DNA from: Cupriavidus pauculus
GTDB lineage: Bacteria > Pseudomonadota > Gammaproteobacteria > Burkholderiales > Burkholderiaceae
Direction of reading: 5' to 3'
Assembly (NCBI RefSeq): GCF_008801835.1
Contig: NZ_VZOW01000013.1
Span: 1 to 64,000, forward strand
Length of the DNA: 64,000 nucleotides
Position numbers and translations under genes: made by a program. The notes beneath the pieces were generated by a model. It saw only the letters and a list, made by a program, of their open reading frames with translations, was not told the DNA's origin and made no database searches. This document shows positions 40,928 to 48,962 of this stretch, in pieces. Each line of letters starts with the position of its first letter. Positions within the stretch are counted from its first letter, which is position 1.

Positions 40928-41359
40928 TCAATCGTTCCAATCCTTGATATCAAAGAATCCTAGCTCTTCCATCTTTGCTCTGGCTTCTTCTATGTTTGAG
41001 CATTCGCTCAAGTATAAATAAAAGCCCTTGTTGTCTCTTTGCTGTTCGTAGGTGTTGCCCTTGACCCATCTTCCAAGCTGTTTAACAACATAGCAATTTT
41101 TTCCGCGTTGATGGAAGTTCACGACAACTTGAACTTTATTGATGATGTTCCAGTCTTCAACTTCTTCCTCTTCCAATGCTCTTGCTTGTGATGCTTCGGT
41201 GCCGTTGATTGGCTCGCAATCCCAATCTATGGAAGCAAGATCGTCGTCTGAAATATGGCAGGCAATAGTTTTGGCTTCTTCTTCTGATGCTGCCTCAATG
41301 TGAACGGTAGCGGTATGGATGTATGTTTGATTGAGTAAAACTTCATAAACTTGTTTCAT
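40928..41359 (-). CDS. DpnD/PcfM-like domain protein
   Basis: 143 residues. It starts MKQVYEVLLNQTYIHTATV, then IEAASEEEAKTIA, the beta-beta-helix pattern of DpnD/PcfM-type proteins. The C-terminal half (GRWVKGNTYEQQRDNKGFYL) is a second small domain. Function unknown. Confidence 0.62.
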   Translation of the reverse strand: MKQVYEVLLNQTYIHTATVHIEAASEEEAKTIACHISDDDLASIDWDCEPINGTEASQARALEEEEVEDWNIINKVQVVVNFHQRGKNCYVVKQLGRWVKGNTYEQQRDNKGFYLYLSECSNIEEARAKMEELGFFDIKDWND

Positions 41360-41392
41360 GGTAGGTCTCCTTTGTAGTTTTTATAAGTGGAA

Positions 41393-41409
41393 GGTCCGTA
41401 AGGTGGACC
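41393..41409. repeat. Intercistronic hairpin, variant stem
   Basis: GGTCC-GTAAGGT-GGACC. The stem bases differ from the TAGCCC/GGGCTA form but pair fully. Confidence 0.55.
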
Positions 41410-41423
41410 AATCCTTGTGTTTC

Positions 41424-42164
41424 TTACTTGGCTAAGAATTGCTTGGAATCGATATATCTAAAGTTGTCGGTTCCTTCCATTTCAGCCATAAGCTTGTCAT
41501 AGTTTTCTTGGCTCAAGCGGGTGTCTGTTCTCTGTAAAAGCTTGCCATAAACCCAGTTGTCAAGATTTTTGATAAGGGTTGCAAGCTGGTCTTCTGTGAT
41601 AGTGCCTTTTTTGAATAAAACTGGAAGATAGCTGTCTGTTTTTGATAATTCGATTGATTGCTCAATAGTTCTATCACTCACTAAGAAACTGGATGCTTTG
41701 AATTCATCCTCGTCGTCTTGGATCAAGCTCATTCCCCAAGTGCCATCCATCTGATCATCATAGAATCTGAATTTTGGCTCATGCTTTTTAAGTTGTGCGA
41801 TTCCTTCTTCCCCGAAAATCACATTGACCTTTTTCTCGGAGAAAATAATCTTCTCCACATTAACGACTTTTGCTTTTTGAAGGTTATTTAAGAAACGGCG
41901 GGTGATTGTATTAACATCGTCTTCTGTTGATATGCCGTTTCCATTTTTCAATTGAAGGCAACCAGTTAAGATTGAGTGTGCATAGTGAGCTGTTTCAACA
42001 CCAAGCTGGCTTTTTGTCTTTGCTGCTGCGTTGAAATAGATAGTGTCGTAGCGTTTTGGTGAAACATTGTTGTCTTCTGAAACGGCACCGCTGGCAATGA
42101 TTGATTTGCCGTCTTGATCGACTAATTGAAAAACTTTTGTGCTTTGTAAAATGGTGTAGCTCAT
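41424..42164 (-). CDS. Unknown 246-residue protein
   Basis: Soluble, mixed alpha/beta (MSYTILQSTKVFQLVDQDGK...). First gene of a class B transcription unit. No motif recognised. Confidence 0.65.
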   Translation of the reverse strand: MSYTILQSTKVFQLVDQDGKSIIASGAVSEDNNVSPKRYDTIYFNAAAKTKSQLGVETAHYAHSILTGCLQLKNGNGISTEDDVNTITRRFLNNLQKAKVVNVEKIIFSEKKVNVIFGEEGIAQLKKHEPKFRFYDDQMDGTWGMSLIQDDEDEFKASSFLVSDRTIEQSIELSKTDSYLPVLFKKGTITEDQLATLIKNLDNWVYGKLLQRTDTRLSQENYDKLMAEMEGTDNFRYIDSKQFLAK

Positions 42165-42194
42165 GACATTATCCTTGTTTGTTGTTATATATTT

Positions 42195-42222
42195 AATTTA
42201 ACAAATAAACGGATTATGTCAA
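42195..42222 (-). promoter_or_regulatory. Class B promoter
   Basis: TTGACA, 16 bp, TAAATT, with the tandem site at 42236-42269. Confidence 0.7.
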
Positions 42223-42305
42223 CATAGATTATTGACTTTAAGATAAACGGTTCACTTAACGATAAAAGGATGGCATGAACCATCCTCATTTAAGAAACTG
42301 AAAAC

Positions 42306-42500
42306 TCAATCGTCTTCGTCAGTGAGTTTGATTTTGACTTGGCTTGGTGGGTCAAGCTTGATTTTGTTATTGGTAGCCTCGGGAACGCTTATCGATCTGG
42401 CCTTTCTCTTCCTTTGCTTGCCTTGCTCAAGCTCTCTGGATAGGTCATTGAGAGTAAAGCCGTACTTGGTGATTTGGTTCTTGACCTCTTCTAAGGCCAT
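42306..42500 (-). CDS. Small basic protein with H-NS-like segment
   Basis: 64 residues. VKNQITKYGFTLNDLSRE resembles the I-x-x-x-M-x-E-Y-G-I-T-x-x-D-L stretch that ends the H-NS oligomerisation domain. It is followed by KQRKRKARS and an acidic end. It may be a second, more degenerate H-NS-type fragment; the similarity is short. It starts behind AAAAGG. Confidence 0.5.
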   Translation of the reverse strand: MALEEVKNQITKYGFTLNDLSRELEQGKQRKRKARSISVPEATNNKIKLDPPSQVKIKLTDEDD

Positions 42501-42535
42501 TGCCTTTTTGACATGGCGGTTTCCTATTCTTGTTC

Positions 42536-42853
42536 TTAACCGTTCTTATTCAACCAATCAATAAACTGAAAATATTTCTCGTCGTAGATGGCTGGATCAT
42601 CCTCTTCTTCTTCAGCATCGTCTTTGGCACACATGCTGGCAAGAAGCCAGCGGCATTTTTTGATTCCCTCTTCTGCACCAGGTAGGTCTTCTACTGCGAA
42701 TGTGATCTCCTTGTTTGTGGATTCGCATGAGACATTGGTATGAGGAAGTTCAGCGGCTTTCTGGATAGCTTCTTCTTTGGAGTCAGCTTCTACAAGTTGG
42801 ATGCTGGTCTCTGTAATGGTTTTTGTTCTTTCGGTTATGACTTCAAATTGCAT
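42536..42853 (-). CDS. DpnD/PcfM-like small protein
   Basis: 105 residues, MQFEVITERTKTITETSIQL followed by VEADSKEEAIQKAAEL, the same opening pattern as the proteins at 11040 and 40928, then an acidic end. The start at 42853 follows AAGGAGGT; the in-frame ATG at 42889 lies in a hairpin region. Confidence 0.62.
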   Translation of the reverse strand: MQFEVITERTKTITETSIQLVEADSKEEAIQKAAELPHTNVSCESTNKEITFAVEDLPGAEEGIKKCRWLLASMCAKDDAEEEEDDPAIYDEKYFQFIDWLNKNG

Positions 42854-42925
42854 ATGACCTCCTTGTCTGTTCACCCCTAAAGCCCGCATATAGCGAGCTA
42901 GTGAGTTGGGAGGTCTTAGGGCTGT

Positions 42926-43339
42926 TTAGGTTGCTAATGCTAATAGCTCTTGTAGGTCGACAATGACTTCTTTTGTCTTTTTAATGCTTTGAGTATGCCC
43001 TTGAATGGTTTGATCGTATTCCTCTTTTGCTTTATTCCATATTTCATTGAGTGTCATTTTTGAGTGGCTGTATTGAAATAGGTGCATATCAACAAGCTCG
43101 TCTTCAATCATTTTTTCGTGCTTGGCTATCTCGTTTTCAAAATGATTGATCATGTAATATTGCTCATTGATCAATGATTGGATTGTTTTGTTGTCGGAAG
43201 GCTCAAATCTGATGGTAATGCCGTCTTTGTGAGTGATGACATAGTTAACTTTCCCGTCCCAATTGTTTTTGCCTTTGTGAATCTTGTACTCTTTTTCTGA
43301 CAATGCTGTAGTGATTAATTTGATGATTGATGGTTTCAT
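42926..43339 (-). CDS. Unknown coiled-coil protein
   Basis: 137 residues with long charged helices (MINHFENEIAKHEKMIEDEL). AGGAGAAACC precedes the ATG. Not recognised. Confidence 0.6.
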   Translation of the reverse strand: MKPSIIKLITTALSEKEYKIHKGKNNWDGKVNYVITHKDGITIRFEPSDNKTIQSLINEQYYMINHFENEIAKHEKMIEDELVDMHLFQYSHSKMTLNEIWNKAKEEYDQTIQGHTQSIKKTKEVIVDLQELLALAT

Positions 43340-43370
43340 GGTGGTTTCTCCTGTTATTGTTGTTATTGGA

Positions 43371-43390
43371 TAGCCCGTTGAGGTGGGTTA
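43371..43390. repeat. Intercistronic hairpin
   Basis: TAGCCC-GTTGAGGT-GGGTTA, one G-T pair. Confidence 0.5.
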
Positions 43391-43403
43391 GTCCTTTTGT
43401 TGT

Positions 43404-43757
43404 TTAGACTGCTTCCTTTGCCATCTGTAAGATGTTGTTGTAGTTGGACCACGCCATTTCGTTCATGTAGTAGTCCAATAAAGTCATTTTCTTTCGATCT
43501 TCAGGAACTTGATTGAAGTCGTACCAATTGTGGCTAAACTCTTGGATTTTTCCTTGGTTGAGCTTGTAAAACTCATCGAGAAATTCATCATCGGCAAGGT
43601 GGTAATATTCGATTTCATTGTAATAGTTGTTGAAGTCATCCATTAAGTATTCTTCGCTTTTGCCAACACAAAGCTCAATTCTGAAGAATCCTGCAATTTC
43701 ACTAAAAATGGTGTATTTGATTTCTTCGTGTCTTTTGAAGTATGCCAATAAGTCCAT
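43404..43757 (-). CDS. Unknown acidic protein
   Basis: 117 residues, acidic and Tyr-rich (MDDFNNYYNEIEYYHLADDE). First gene of a class B unit. A DNA-mimic role is conceivable from the charge pattern but not shown. Confidence 0.58.
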   Translation of the reverse strand: MDLLAYFKRHEEIKYTIFSEIAGFFRIELCVGKSEEYLMDDFNNYYNEIEYYHLADDEFLDEFYKLNQGKIQEFSHNWYDFNQVPEDRKKMTLLDYYMNEMAWSNYNNILQMAKEAV

Positions 43758-43790
43758 GTTGCTCTCCTTGTTTGTTTTGGTTATATATTT

Positions 43791-43818
43791 AATTTAACAA
43801 ATAAACGGATTATGTCAA
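43791..43818 (-). promoter_or_regulatory. Class B promoter
   Basis: TTGACA, 16 bp, TAAATT. The 43758-44073 gap holds this promoter, its tandem site and the RNA-like module. Confidence 0.7.
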
Positions 43819-43890
43819 CATAGATTATTGACTTTAAGATAAGCGGTAAACTTCAAGATAAATGGATGGATTGGAGCTTCTTAAATAAGG

Positions 43891-43975
43891 AAGCCCGTAG
43901 GGTGGGAGACTTTGACGGCGAGCTTGACTCGCAAAGAACGAATGTTCTTTAAGATGACCTGGGCGATACCTGGCT
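43891..43975 (+). ncRNA. Two-hairpin RNA-like module, copy 4
   Basis: CCC-GTA-GGG, then GCGAG-CTTGA-CTCGC (43918-43932) and AAAGAAC-GAAT-GTTCTTT (43933-43950), then AAGATGACCTGG. The 35 bp before it (GGATTGGAGCTTC...) are shared with the copy at 50001. Confidence 0.55.
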
Positions 43976-44073
43976 TTTTCCTGGACGACTAATATTTGTT
44001 GTTCTTGTTGACTCTTCTTGCAAGATGTACGCTAAAGTTTCTTCACTATCTACTTTATTGATGAGGTGAAGAA

Positions 44074-44562
44074 ATGATTGAGGCTATCAAGAAGTTCTCG
44101 GCTGGTTATCGTGCCGTAGGTATCAAGAACACGACTGGAATTGAAGGTTCTGGCTGGATTGCTACCATCATGAAAGATGGCAAGGTTCTCGGTGACGCTG
44201 CTGATTACGGCGATGGTGCTGCCGTTCATGTGAGCTTCACCAATCAGGAGGATGAGCAAGCCTTGTATGACCATGCCAAGGCAACCTATCCGCAATTCCA
44301 ATATGCGACGGCTGATTGCTTCCTCGGTGATCTCGTGAACTATGAGCTGGCGATTGCGAAGCTCAAGAAACAAGCCAAAAAGAAGCTCATGAAGGCTGAA
44401 GAGGGCGAGCTTGATGAGAACGGTGTCGCCAAGTCGTACAGCTCGTGGAATGCTCCCGATAGCCCCGAGTTGCGGGCAAACATCCTCGCCAAGTATCCCG
44501 AAACCGTCTTCCTCAATGATGAGCTTGAGGGTTGGGCTGACATCAAGAAGTCTCGGAAGTGA
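44074..44562 (+). CDS. Unknown plus-strand protein
   Basis: 162 residues, MIEAIKKFSAGYRAVGIKNT ... VLGDAADYGDGAAVHVSF. The start follows GAGGTGAAGAA. It has higher GC than its neighbours and its own promoter (TTGACT, 17 bp, GCTAAA at about 44008-44036). An AAGATGTACGCTA element there recurs before the 45153 gene. Not recognised. Confidence 0.68.
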   Translation: MIEAIKKFSAGYRAVGIKNTTGIEGSGWIATIMKDGKVLGDAADYGDGAAVHVSFTNQEDEQALYDHAKATYPQFQYATADCFLGDLVNYELAIAKLKKQAKKKLMKAEEGELDENGVAKSYSSWNAPDSPELRANILAKYPETVFLNDELEGWADIKKSRK

Positions 44563-44580
44563 TAGCCCCCAAGAATGAAT

Positions 44581-44607
44581 GAAGCCCCTAAATCGGGGCT
44601 TTTTTTA
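44581..44607. terminator. Terminator
   Basis: AAGCCCC-TAAAT-CGGGGCTTTTTTT between convergent genes. Confidence 0.85.
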
Positions 44608-45045
44608 TCGCTCAATGGTCTTGGATTGCTTATCTGATCTCAAGCACTTGAGAGCGGCTAGTTTGGTTTGTAGCTGAGTATTGAAAGGTGCTGGAATCTT
44701 CTCTTGCTCTTGTGGTGGAGTCTTGTCAGTGCAAAGCTCTTTTGCTTTGAGATATTGATTGAATTCTTGCTCCGTGATTCTCTTGTCATGAATGAACCAT
44801 TCTCTTGTTCCAGTTTTGAGAATAAGGGCTGGTCCGTCCTCTCTGTGAAGCTTTCCTTCAACATACCACGCTTGATGTCCGTCTGGTCCCAAAACGGCAG
44901 GACCATCTAATCTGTGGCGAAGTCCATTGACAAACCATACCTTGTAGCCGTCAGCATCAATCATGGCGGGTCCATCTTCTCGGTGTAGTTTGTCGTCCTT
45001 GAAATATTCAACGGTTCCATTGCTTTCATATCTTCCTTGTCTCAT
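44605..45045 (-). CDS. MORN-like repeat protein
   Basis: 146 residues with four copies of a 20-residue repeat: HREDGPAMIDADGYKVWFVN, HRLDGPAVLGPDGHQAWYVE, HREDGPALILKTGTREWFIH. This HREDGPA-x-W repeat is common in phage and plasmid accessory proteins and is related to MORN_2 repeats. A Gln/Lys-rich tail follows. Function unknown; binding of a partner surface is likely. Confidence 0.75.
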   Translation of the reverse strand: MRQGRYESNGTVEYFKDDKLHREDGPAMIDADGYKVWFVNGLRHRLDGPAVLGPDGHQAWYVEGKLHREDGPALILKTGTREWFIHDKRITEQEFNQYLKAKELCTDKTPPQEQEKIPAPFNTQLQTKLAALKCLRSDKQSKTIER

Positions 45046-45152
45046 TCTTCTTCCTCATATAAATAAATATACTTTAACAAGAAAAATAAGATGATCAAGT
45101 CTTGAAGATGTACGCTATGATTTAGCCATCAATTCAACAAGATGGGTTAATC

Positions 45153-45356
45153 ATGAATATTCAAGATATCAAGAAGCAAGTTGAGGAAGTGGCTGAGAAA
45201 GCTCAACAAGCATTTTGGGATGAGGTTGCAAAGAACTTCCCCGAGATCTCAACGGGTGATATGCCGATTCAAGCGGTCTTCCAGTTCAACAAGGAATGTG
45301 AGGAAGCGGTGGGAATCTGGGTCAAAAGCAACCATCCCAGCTATCCCAAAGAATAG
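45153..45356 (+). CDS. Unknown small protein
   Basis: 67 residues (MNIQDIKKQVEEVAEKAQQA...), helical and acidic. TGGGTTAATC precedes the ATG, and a promoter element AAGATGTACGCTATGAT shared with the 44074 gene lies upstream. Not recognised. Confidence 0.6.
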   Translation: MNIQDIKKQVEEVAEKAQQAFWDEVAKNFPEISTGDMPIQAVFQFNKECEEAVGIWVKSNHPSYPKE

Positions 45357-45375
45357 AACCCTCAGAAACTCACGA

Positions 45376-45400
45376 AAGAGCCCCTACGTGGGCTTTTTTG
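45376..45400 (+). terminator. Terminator
   Basis: AGCCCCTACGTGGGCTTTTTT. Confidence 0.75.
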
Positions 45401-45453
45401 TTGTTGGTGGTGCCGTAGGTCTACCTCACTGATTGGAGAGGCTAGAAACCATG

Positions 45454-45478
45454 AAAAAAGCCCCTAATTGGGGCTCTT
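45454..45478 (-). terminator. Terminator of the toxin-antitoxin operon
   Basis: AGCCCC-TAATT-GGGGCT, T run on the minus strand. Confidence 0.8.
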
Positions 45479-45479
45479 A

Positions 45480-45809
45480 TTAAACCAGCTTCATGAGTCG
45501 TTTGTAGAGCATGGTTTGGAAGTCTCTATTGGTATCTACGAACATATGAACATAGATGCCGTCGTCCTTGATTTGATACACCACTCGGGTCTGTCGCACG
45601 AGTCTTTGACGGCAATCGGTCAATCCAAGGGTCACGATTTCTTGGGGGATAGAGCCAGCTTCGGGCATCTCTCCAAGTTGGCTGAGAACCTTCTTGTACT
45701 CAGCATCAACCTCTTGCCAAACCGTGTTGCCGAAGTTCTTGCGCACATAGGTTCGGATCTCCCGATAGTCCTCCTTGGCGGCACTCAGGACAAAGACGGG
45801 GCGGGTCAT
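45480..45809 (-). CDS. RelE/ParE-family toxin
   Basis: 109 residues. The helix LSAAKEDYREIRTYVRKNFG and strand-rich core (CRQRLVRQTRVVYQIKDDGI) are typical of ParE/RelE toxins. ParE members poison DNA gyrase and RelE members cut mRNA; the sequence does not decide which. It overlaps the antitoxin by 4 bp. The locus is richer in GC than its surroundings, so it was probably acquired separately. Confidence 0.85.
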   Translation of the reverse strand: MTRPVFVLSAAKEDYREIRTYVRKNFGNTVWQEVDAEYKKVLSQLGEMPEAGSIPQEIVTLGLTDCRQRLVRQTRVVYQIKDDGIYVHMFVDTNRDFQTMLYKRLMKLV

Positions 45810-46078
45810 TCCTCACCTTCCTTGTCCATCTCGGCAAAGAAGGCTTCGGCGGTCACGAACTTGCCTTCCTCGATCTGCTTGTTGCCAAGAGCCAAGAGCT
45901 TCAAGAGAGCCATTGTTTCTTGCGTTTCTTCGTAGGTAGCAATGTCCATCACTACCATCTTGGCTTCCCCGTTCTGGGTAATGATCAGCGGGTTACGGTT
46001 CTCAGCGAAGTCCTTCACGATTTCAGCGGTGTGAGACTTCAAGTAAGAGATGGGCTTGATCTGTTCAGAGAGCTTCAT
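45806..46078 (-). CDS. Phd/YefM-family antitoxin
   Basis: 90 residues: MKLSEQIKPISYLKSHTAEI, then PLIITQNGEAKMVVMDIATYEE, the Phd/YefM fold, and an acidic toxin-binding tail. The start at 46078 follows GAGGAACGG. It should bind both the toxin and the operator in its promoter. Confidence 0.87.
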   Translation of the reverse strand: MKLSEQIKPISYLKSHTAEIVKDFAENRNPLIITQNGEAKMVVMDIATYEETQETMALLKLLALGNKQIEEGKFVTAEAFFAEMDKEGEE

Positions 46079-46092
46079 GGTGTCCGTTCCTC

Positions 46093-46239
46093 TTAGCTGT
46101 TGAGCCATTCTTCGTAAGTCTTGACCGTCCAGCCAAGGCTTTCGGCATTCGTCTTGTAGATCTGGTACTCGCTGTCGTTGTCGCCTCGGGCTTGGGTCTG
46201 CCAAGTGTCAGAGGGGATCAGCTTCGGGGTGTCGCTCAT
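46093..46239 (-). CDS. Small first gene of the toxin-antitoxin operon
   Basis: 48 residues, MSDTPKLIPSDTWQTQARGD ... GWTVKTYEEWLNS. It starts behind AGGAC, 14 bp before the antitoxin. It shares the GC-rich codon use of the toxin and antitoxin. Third genes of this size occur in some such operons. Role unknown. Confidence 0.65.
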   Translation of the reverse strand: MSDTPKLIPSDTWQTQARGDNDSEYQIYKTNAESLGWTVKTYEEWLNS

Positions 46240-46265
46240 GGCTTCGTCCTGGTTGGTGACTACAG

Positions 46266-46290
46266 GACTAATTATAGACCAAATTTAGTC
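46266..46290. promoter_or_regulatory. Operator and promoter of the toxin-antitoxin operon
   Basis: GACTAA-N13-TTAGTC inverted repeat overlapping a minus-strand TATAAT. Confidence 0.65.
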
Positions 46291-46359
46291 TTTCATCCAT
46301 CAATATCCCCGAAACATCAATAAGAACAACAACAAAAAAACAACCTCAATGGGTTGTCT

Positions 46360-46394
46360 TTTAATTTAATCTGATAATCATTCCCCTGAAGACC
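46360..46394. repeat. 35-bp dispersed repeat, copy 2
   Basis: Matches 4185-4219 apart from a few bases. It follows a hairpin GACAACCCATTGAGGTTGT. Confidence 0.55.
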
Positions 46395-46407
46395 GAGGGG
46401 TTAGGTT

Positions 46408-46858
46408 TTAGATTTTAAGCTTTCTCTTCAATACGATAGCCAGATAATCAGCGATGTCTTGCTTGTCTTCGTCATCAATATCGGAAGGAAACGACATCAA
46501 GAAATATTTGCTGCCGCTCAAAGGCATTTGGAATGCGTAACTCATAAGACTCAGCTTTAGGCTTCTCTTTGACCTTGGCTGGCTCAGGTTCATTGAATGG
46601 ATTGTCTGAATCGATTGAAGCCAATATCCTGTCTAGCTCGTCGTCCTCTTGTGGGGAGGAAGGTACAAATAAAACTCTTGGGCTGTACTCCTTGTGATGT
46701 CGTACATATTGCCTAGCGACTTCATACTTGTAGATGGCGGCTTTAGTGATGCCAGTAAGCTCGCTGATTGCTTTGACCGTTATTTTTTTGTTGGCTTCAG
46801 ACAATGTGCCGATTGCAACCTTTACTTCCTCAATGTTTTGTTGTGTGTTTTTTGCCAT
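46408..46858 (-). pseudogene. HTH protein gene with apparent frameshift
   Basis: From ATG 46858 the frame gives MAKNTQQNIEEVKVAIGTLS, a helix-turn-helix (KAISELTGITKAAIYKYEVA) and a linker, and stops at 46475. In the +1 frame, from about 46540, a well-formed end continues: FQMPLSGSKYFLMSFPSD, then IDDEDKQDIADYLAIVLKRK to 46408. Either one base was lost or gained, or a second ORF starts at the in-frame ATG of MSYAFQMPL. The paralogous gene upstream also has a disturbed end. Confidence 0.5.
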
Positions 46859-47970
46859 ATTTCCTCCTTATAGTTGTTATTAGTTGGCTGTCTTATTTTT
46901 TCTTGGGTCCAGGTTTGACTCTCTTGTATGGAATCTTGTTTTTTGCAAGCTGGTTGCACAAACTCATCCTTTGAGCGACGATCTCTAAAAACTGGAATAT
47001 TATGCTCGGCAACAATCTTGGAAAGTGTTTGGCGAGTGGTTCCAATCATCCTAGCCAAGCTACTTATGTTGTACTTTGAAGTGTCAATCTCGCTGAGTCT
47101 TTGAAGAATAGTTGCAACTGTGTCTTTATTTCTTATTCTTGCGCATTTAATCTTGTGGCTCCTAAGAAGATTGTAAAATGCTGCTAATGATCCATCCATT
47201 TTCAATAATTTGTAAAGCTCTCGTGATGTATATTTTGAAGTATCAATCTCACTGATTCTTTGAAGAATAGTTGCAACTGTGTCTTTATTTCTTCTTCCAT
47301 TCTTGAAGGGTATTTTTTCAGCATAGAGAACTTCTCTTAATCTTCTGAAATTTCCCCCGACAATCTTGTGTAGCTCTTGAGCGGTGTATTGCTCTGTGTT
47401 GTCAATTAACTTAATTTTATCGATGATGTTGTTGGCATGAGGTATTTTGTATTTGGATAGCAATAAACTCATCTGGTAAGAATTGAGACTAGCTAGACCA
47501 TCTATTGGTAGCTTCTTTATGTCTGAGTGAAGTAAGCTTTTTGTGTCAAAATTCTTCAACTCTTTGGAAATTCGCTCAAGTTCATCTCGTTGCTGAAAAT
47601 TATCCAAGCTTGAGAACTCATCAAACTCATTCAAGATTTGATGAACTCTTTGTCTACTTATGCCCAAGTGACTGCCGACAGAGGCTGTGGTGGTTTTTGT
47701 TCCCTTGGCATTTAGTTCCGCGATTGCCTCTCTAACTCTATGTATTGCTTGCTTGTCAGAACGATTCTGTTTTGGATATTCTTGGTAGGTCCTCAACTTG
47801 GTCAATAAATCTTTTTGCTTGTGATAGTTGAGTGTGCCCTTGATTGTGTCATAAGCCTTGCCAAGTGATTTGGCAACCTCTGAGATCGTTGGCTTAATTC
47901 CTTGCTTTTCCAATGATTCAATGGCTTCGTAAATCTCCTTTAGTGCTTTTGGTTGTGTGTGTTTTCCCAT
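46822..47970 (-). CDS. Multi-HTH DNA-binding-like protein with tandem modules
   Basis: 382 residues. The N-terminal third has two helix-turn-helix units (TISEVAKSLGKAYDTIKGTL; TTASVGSHLGISRQRVHQIL). The rest is four modules of about 45 residues, two of which share NKDTVATILQR(I/L)SEIDTSKY at the DNA level (47072-47134, 47231-47293). The last 50 residues run through the ribosome-binding site of the next gene and look artefactual. Another frame there reads QLAKNKIPYKRVKPGPKKK and stops cleanly, so the end is probably frameshifted. It may be a regulator or replication protein. Confidence 0.65.
   Translation of the reverse strand: MGKHTQPKALKEIYEAIESLEKQGIKPTISEVAKSLGKAYDTIKGTLNYHKQKDLLTKLRTYQEYPKQNRSDKQAIHRVREAIAELNAKGTKTTTASVGSHLGISRQRVHQILNEFDEFSSLDNFQQRDELERISKELKNFDTKSLLHSDIKKLPIDGLASLNSYQMSLLLSKYKIPHANNIIDKIKLIDNTEQYTAQELHKIVGGNFRRLREVLYAEKIPFKNGRRNKDTVATILQRISEIDTSKYTSRELYKLLKMDGSLAAFYNLLRSHKIKCARIRNKDTVATILQRLSEIDTSKYNISSLARMIGTTRQTLSKIVAEHNIPVFRDRRSKDEFVQPACKKQDSIQESQTWTQEKIRQPTNNNYKEEIWQKTHNKTLRK
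47072..47293. repeat. 63-bp direct repeat inside the multi-HTH gene
   Basis: The copies at 47072-47134 and 47231-47293 differ at about five positions and encode the same module segment. Confidence 0.8.
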
Positions 47971-47979
47971 ATAGTCTCC

Positions 47980-48366
47980 TTATCTCATGGTTGGTCTTCT
48001 TATCAAGAAAGGACTAGGTCTCTTTTCTCGTTGTGGTTCTGGTTCGTAGTTGCTGTTCATGGCATCCATTGCTATGAGCTGAGTGATAAGCTCCATACAT
48101 GACTTGTGCTTGCTCTCAGTAGCAAGAGACATCAAGAATAGTGTTGCTCCCTCGGCTTGCTTTCTCATAGATTCCTCTCGGTTGGTTGGTTTCCATCCTG
48201 CTAGTTCTGCGGCTTTAAGAAGCAATGGCATCTCAAAGGTGGATGTCACATCCTCAAGGTCTTTCTGGTGTTTCTGCTCTTCTAAAGCCTCGTCCTCTCT
48301 GCGACCTTGCACCTGGGCTGCTGCTCGTTTCTTCTTCTGAGCTGGGGTTAGGTTGCTATCAAACAT
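47980..48366 (-). CDS. Unknown protein between HTH genes
   Basis: 128 residues, charged and helical, with basic ends (REKRPSPFLIRRPTMR). It overlaps the HTH gene before it by 8 bp. Not recognised. Confidence 0.62.
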   Translation of the reverse strand: MFDSNLTPAQKKKRAAAQVQGRREDEALEEQKHQKDLEDVTSTFEMPLLLKAAELAGWKPTNREESMRKQAEGATLFLMSLATESKHKSCMELITQLIAMDAMNSNYEPEPQREKRPSPFLIRRPTMR

Positions 48367-48907
48367 TTTTCTTGCCTCCTTTGTGGTTGCTTAGCTTCTT
48401 GTATTCGATGTTGTTGCGGTAGCAAATGACTCGCAATGAACGAATGGATGTTTGGCAATCGATAAGCTTGTGTAGCTCTTGAATAGTCAAGTTGCTCACA
48501 TCCTCTTTCAGATTGATAAGCTTGTGCCTGGTCCCGCCTGGTCGTGCCTTGGATCGCTGAGCACTGGCAAAGCGAGAGTCGTCAAAGGGGATCTCGTGCT
48601 TGCAAAGTAGCTTGTAGAAGGATTGAGCTGTGCGGGGATAACCGACAACCTCTTTCAATTCGTTGATGGTTTTGGCTGCTGTGTCCATGCTCTTCAACTG
48701 CCCGACGAACATAGCGAGCTCGTCTTCACTGAGGCGATACTTCTCATTGCTCTCGTTGTTGTAAGCAAGGGTCTTGCTTACTGATTGACGGCTGATACCC
48801 AATGTTTGAGCGACATTGCTTTGGGTGGTCTTTACGCCACTTTCGCCTAGTTCTTTGATTGTGGCCTTGATCTTCTCAATTCCCGCTTTCTTCTGGTTTG
48901 TTTTCAT
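48359..48907 (-). CDS. HTH protein, paralogue of the multi-HTH protein
   Basis: 182 residues. The N terminus (IKATIKELGESGVKTTQSNV, AQTLGISRQSVSKTLAY) repeats the HTH pattern of the 46822 protein, followed by a shortened set of the C-terminal modules (LTIQELHKLIDCQTSIRSLR). It starts an operon of four related or linked genes reaching 46408. It could be a transcription regulator of the element. Confidence 0.68.
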   Translation of the reverse strand: MKTNQKKAGIEKIKATIKELGESGVKTTQSNVAQTLGISRQSVSKTLAYNNESNEKYRLSEDELAMFVGQLKSMDTAAKTINELKEVVGYPRTAQSFYKLLCKHEIPFDDSRFASAQRSKARPGGTRHKLINLKEDVSNLTIQELHKLIDCQTSIRSLRVICYRNNIEYKKLSNHKGGKKNV

Positions 48908-48962
48908 GTTGTCTCCTTCGTTATTTAATAGCCCCTTGATTGGGGCTTTGTTGGTTTAATGT

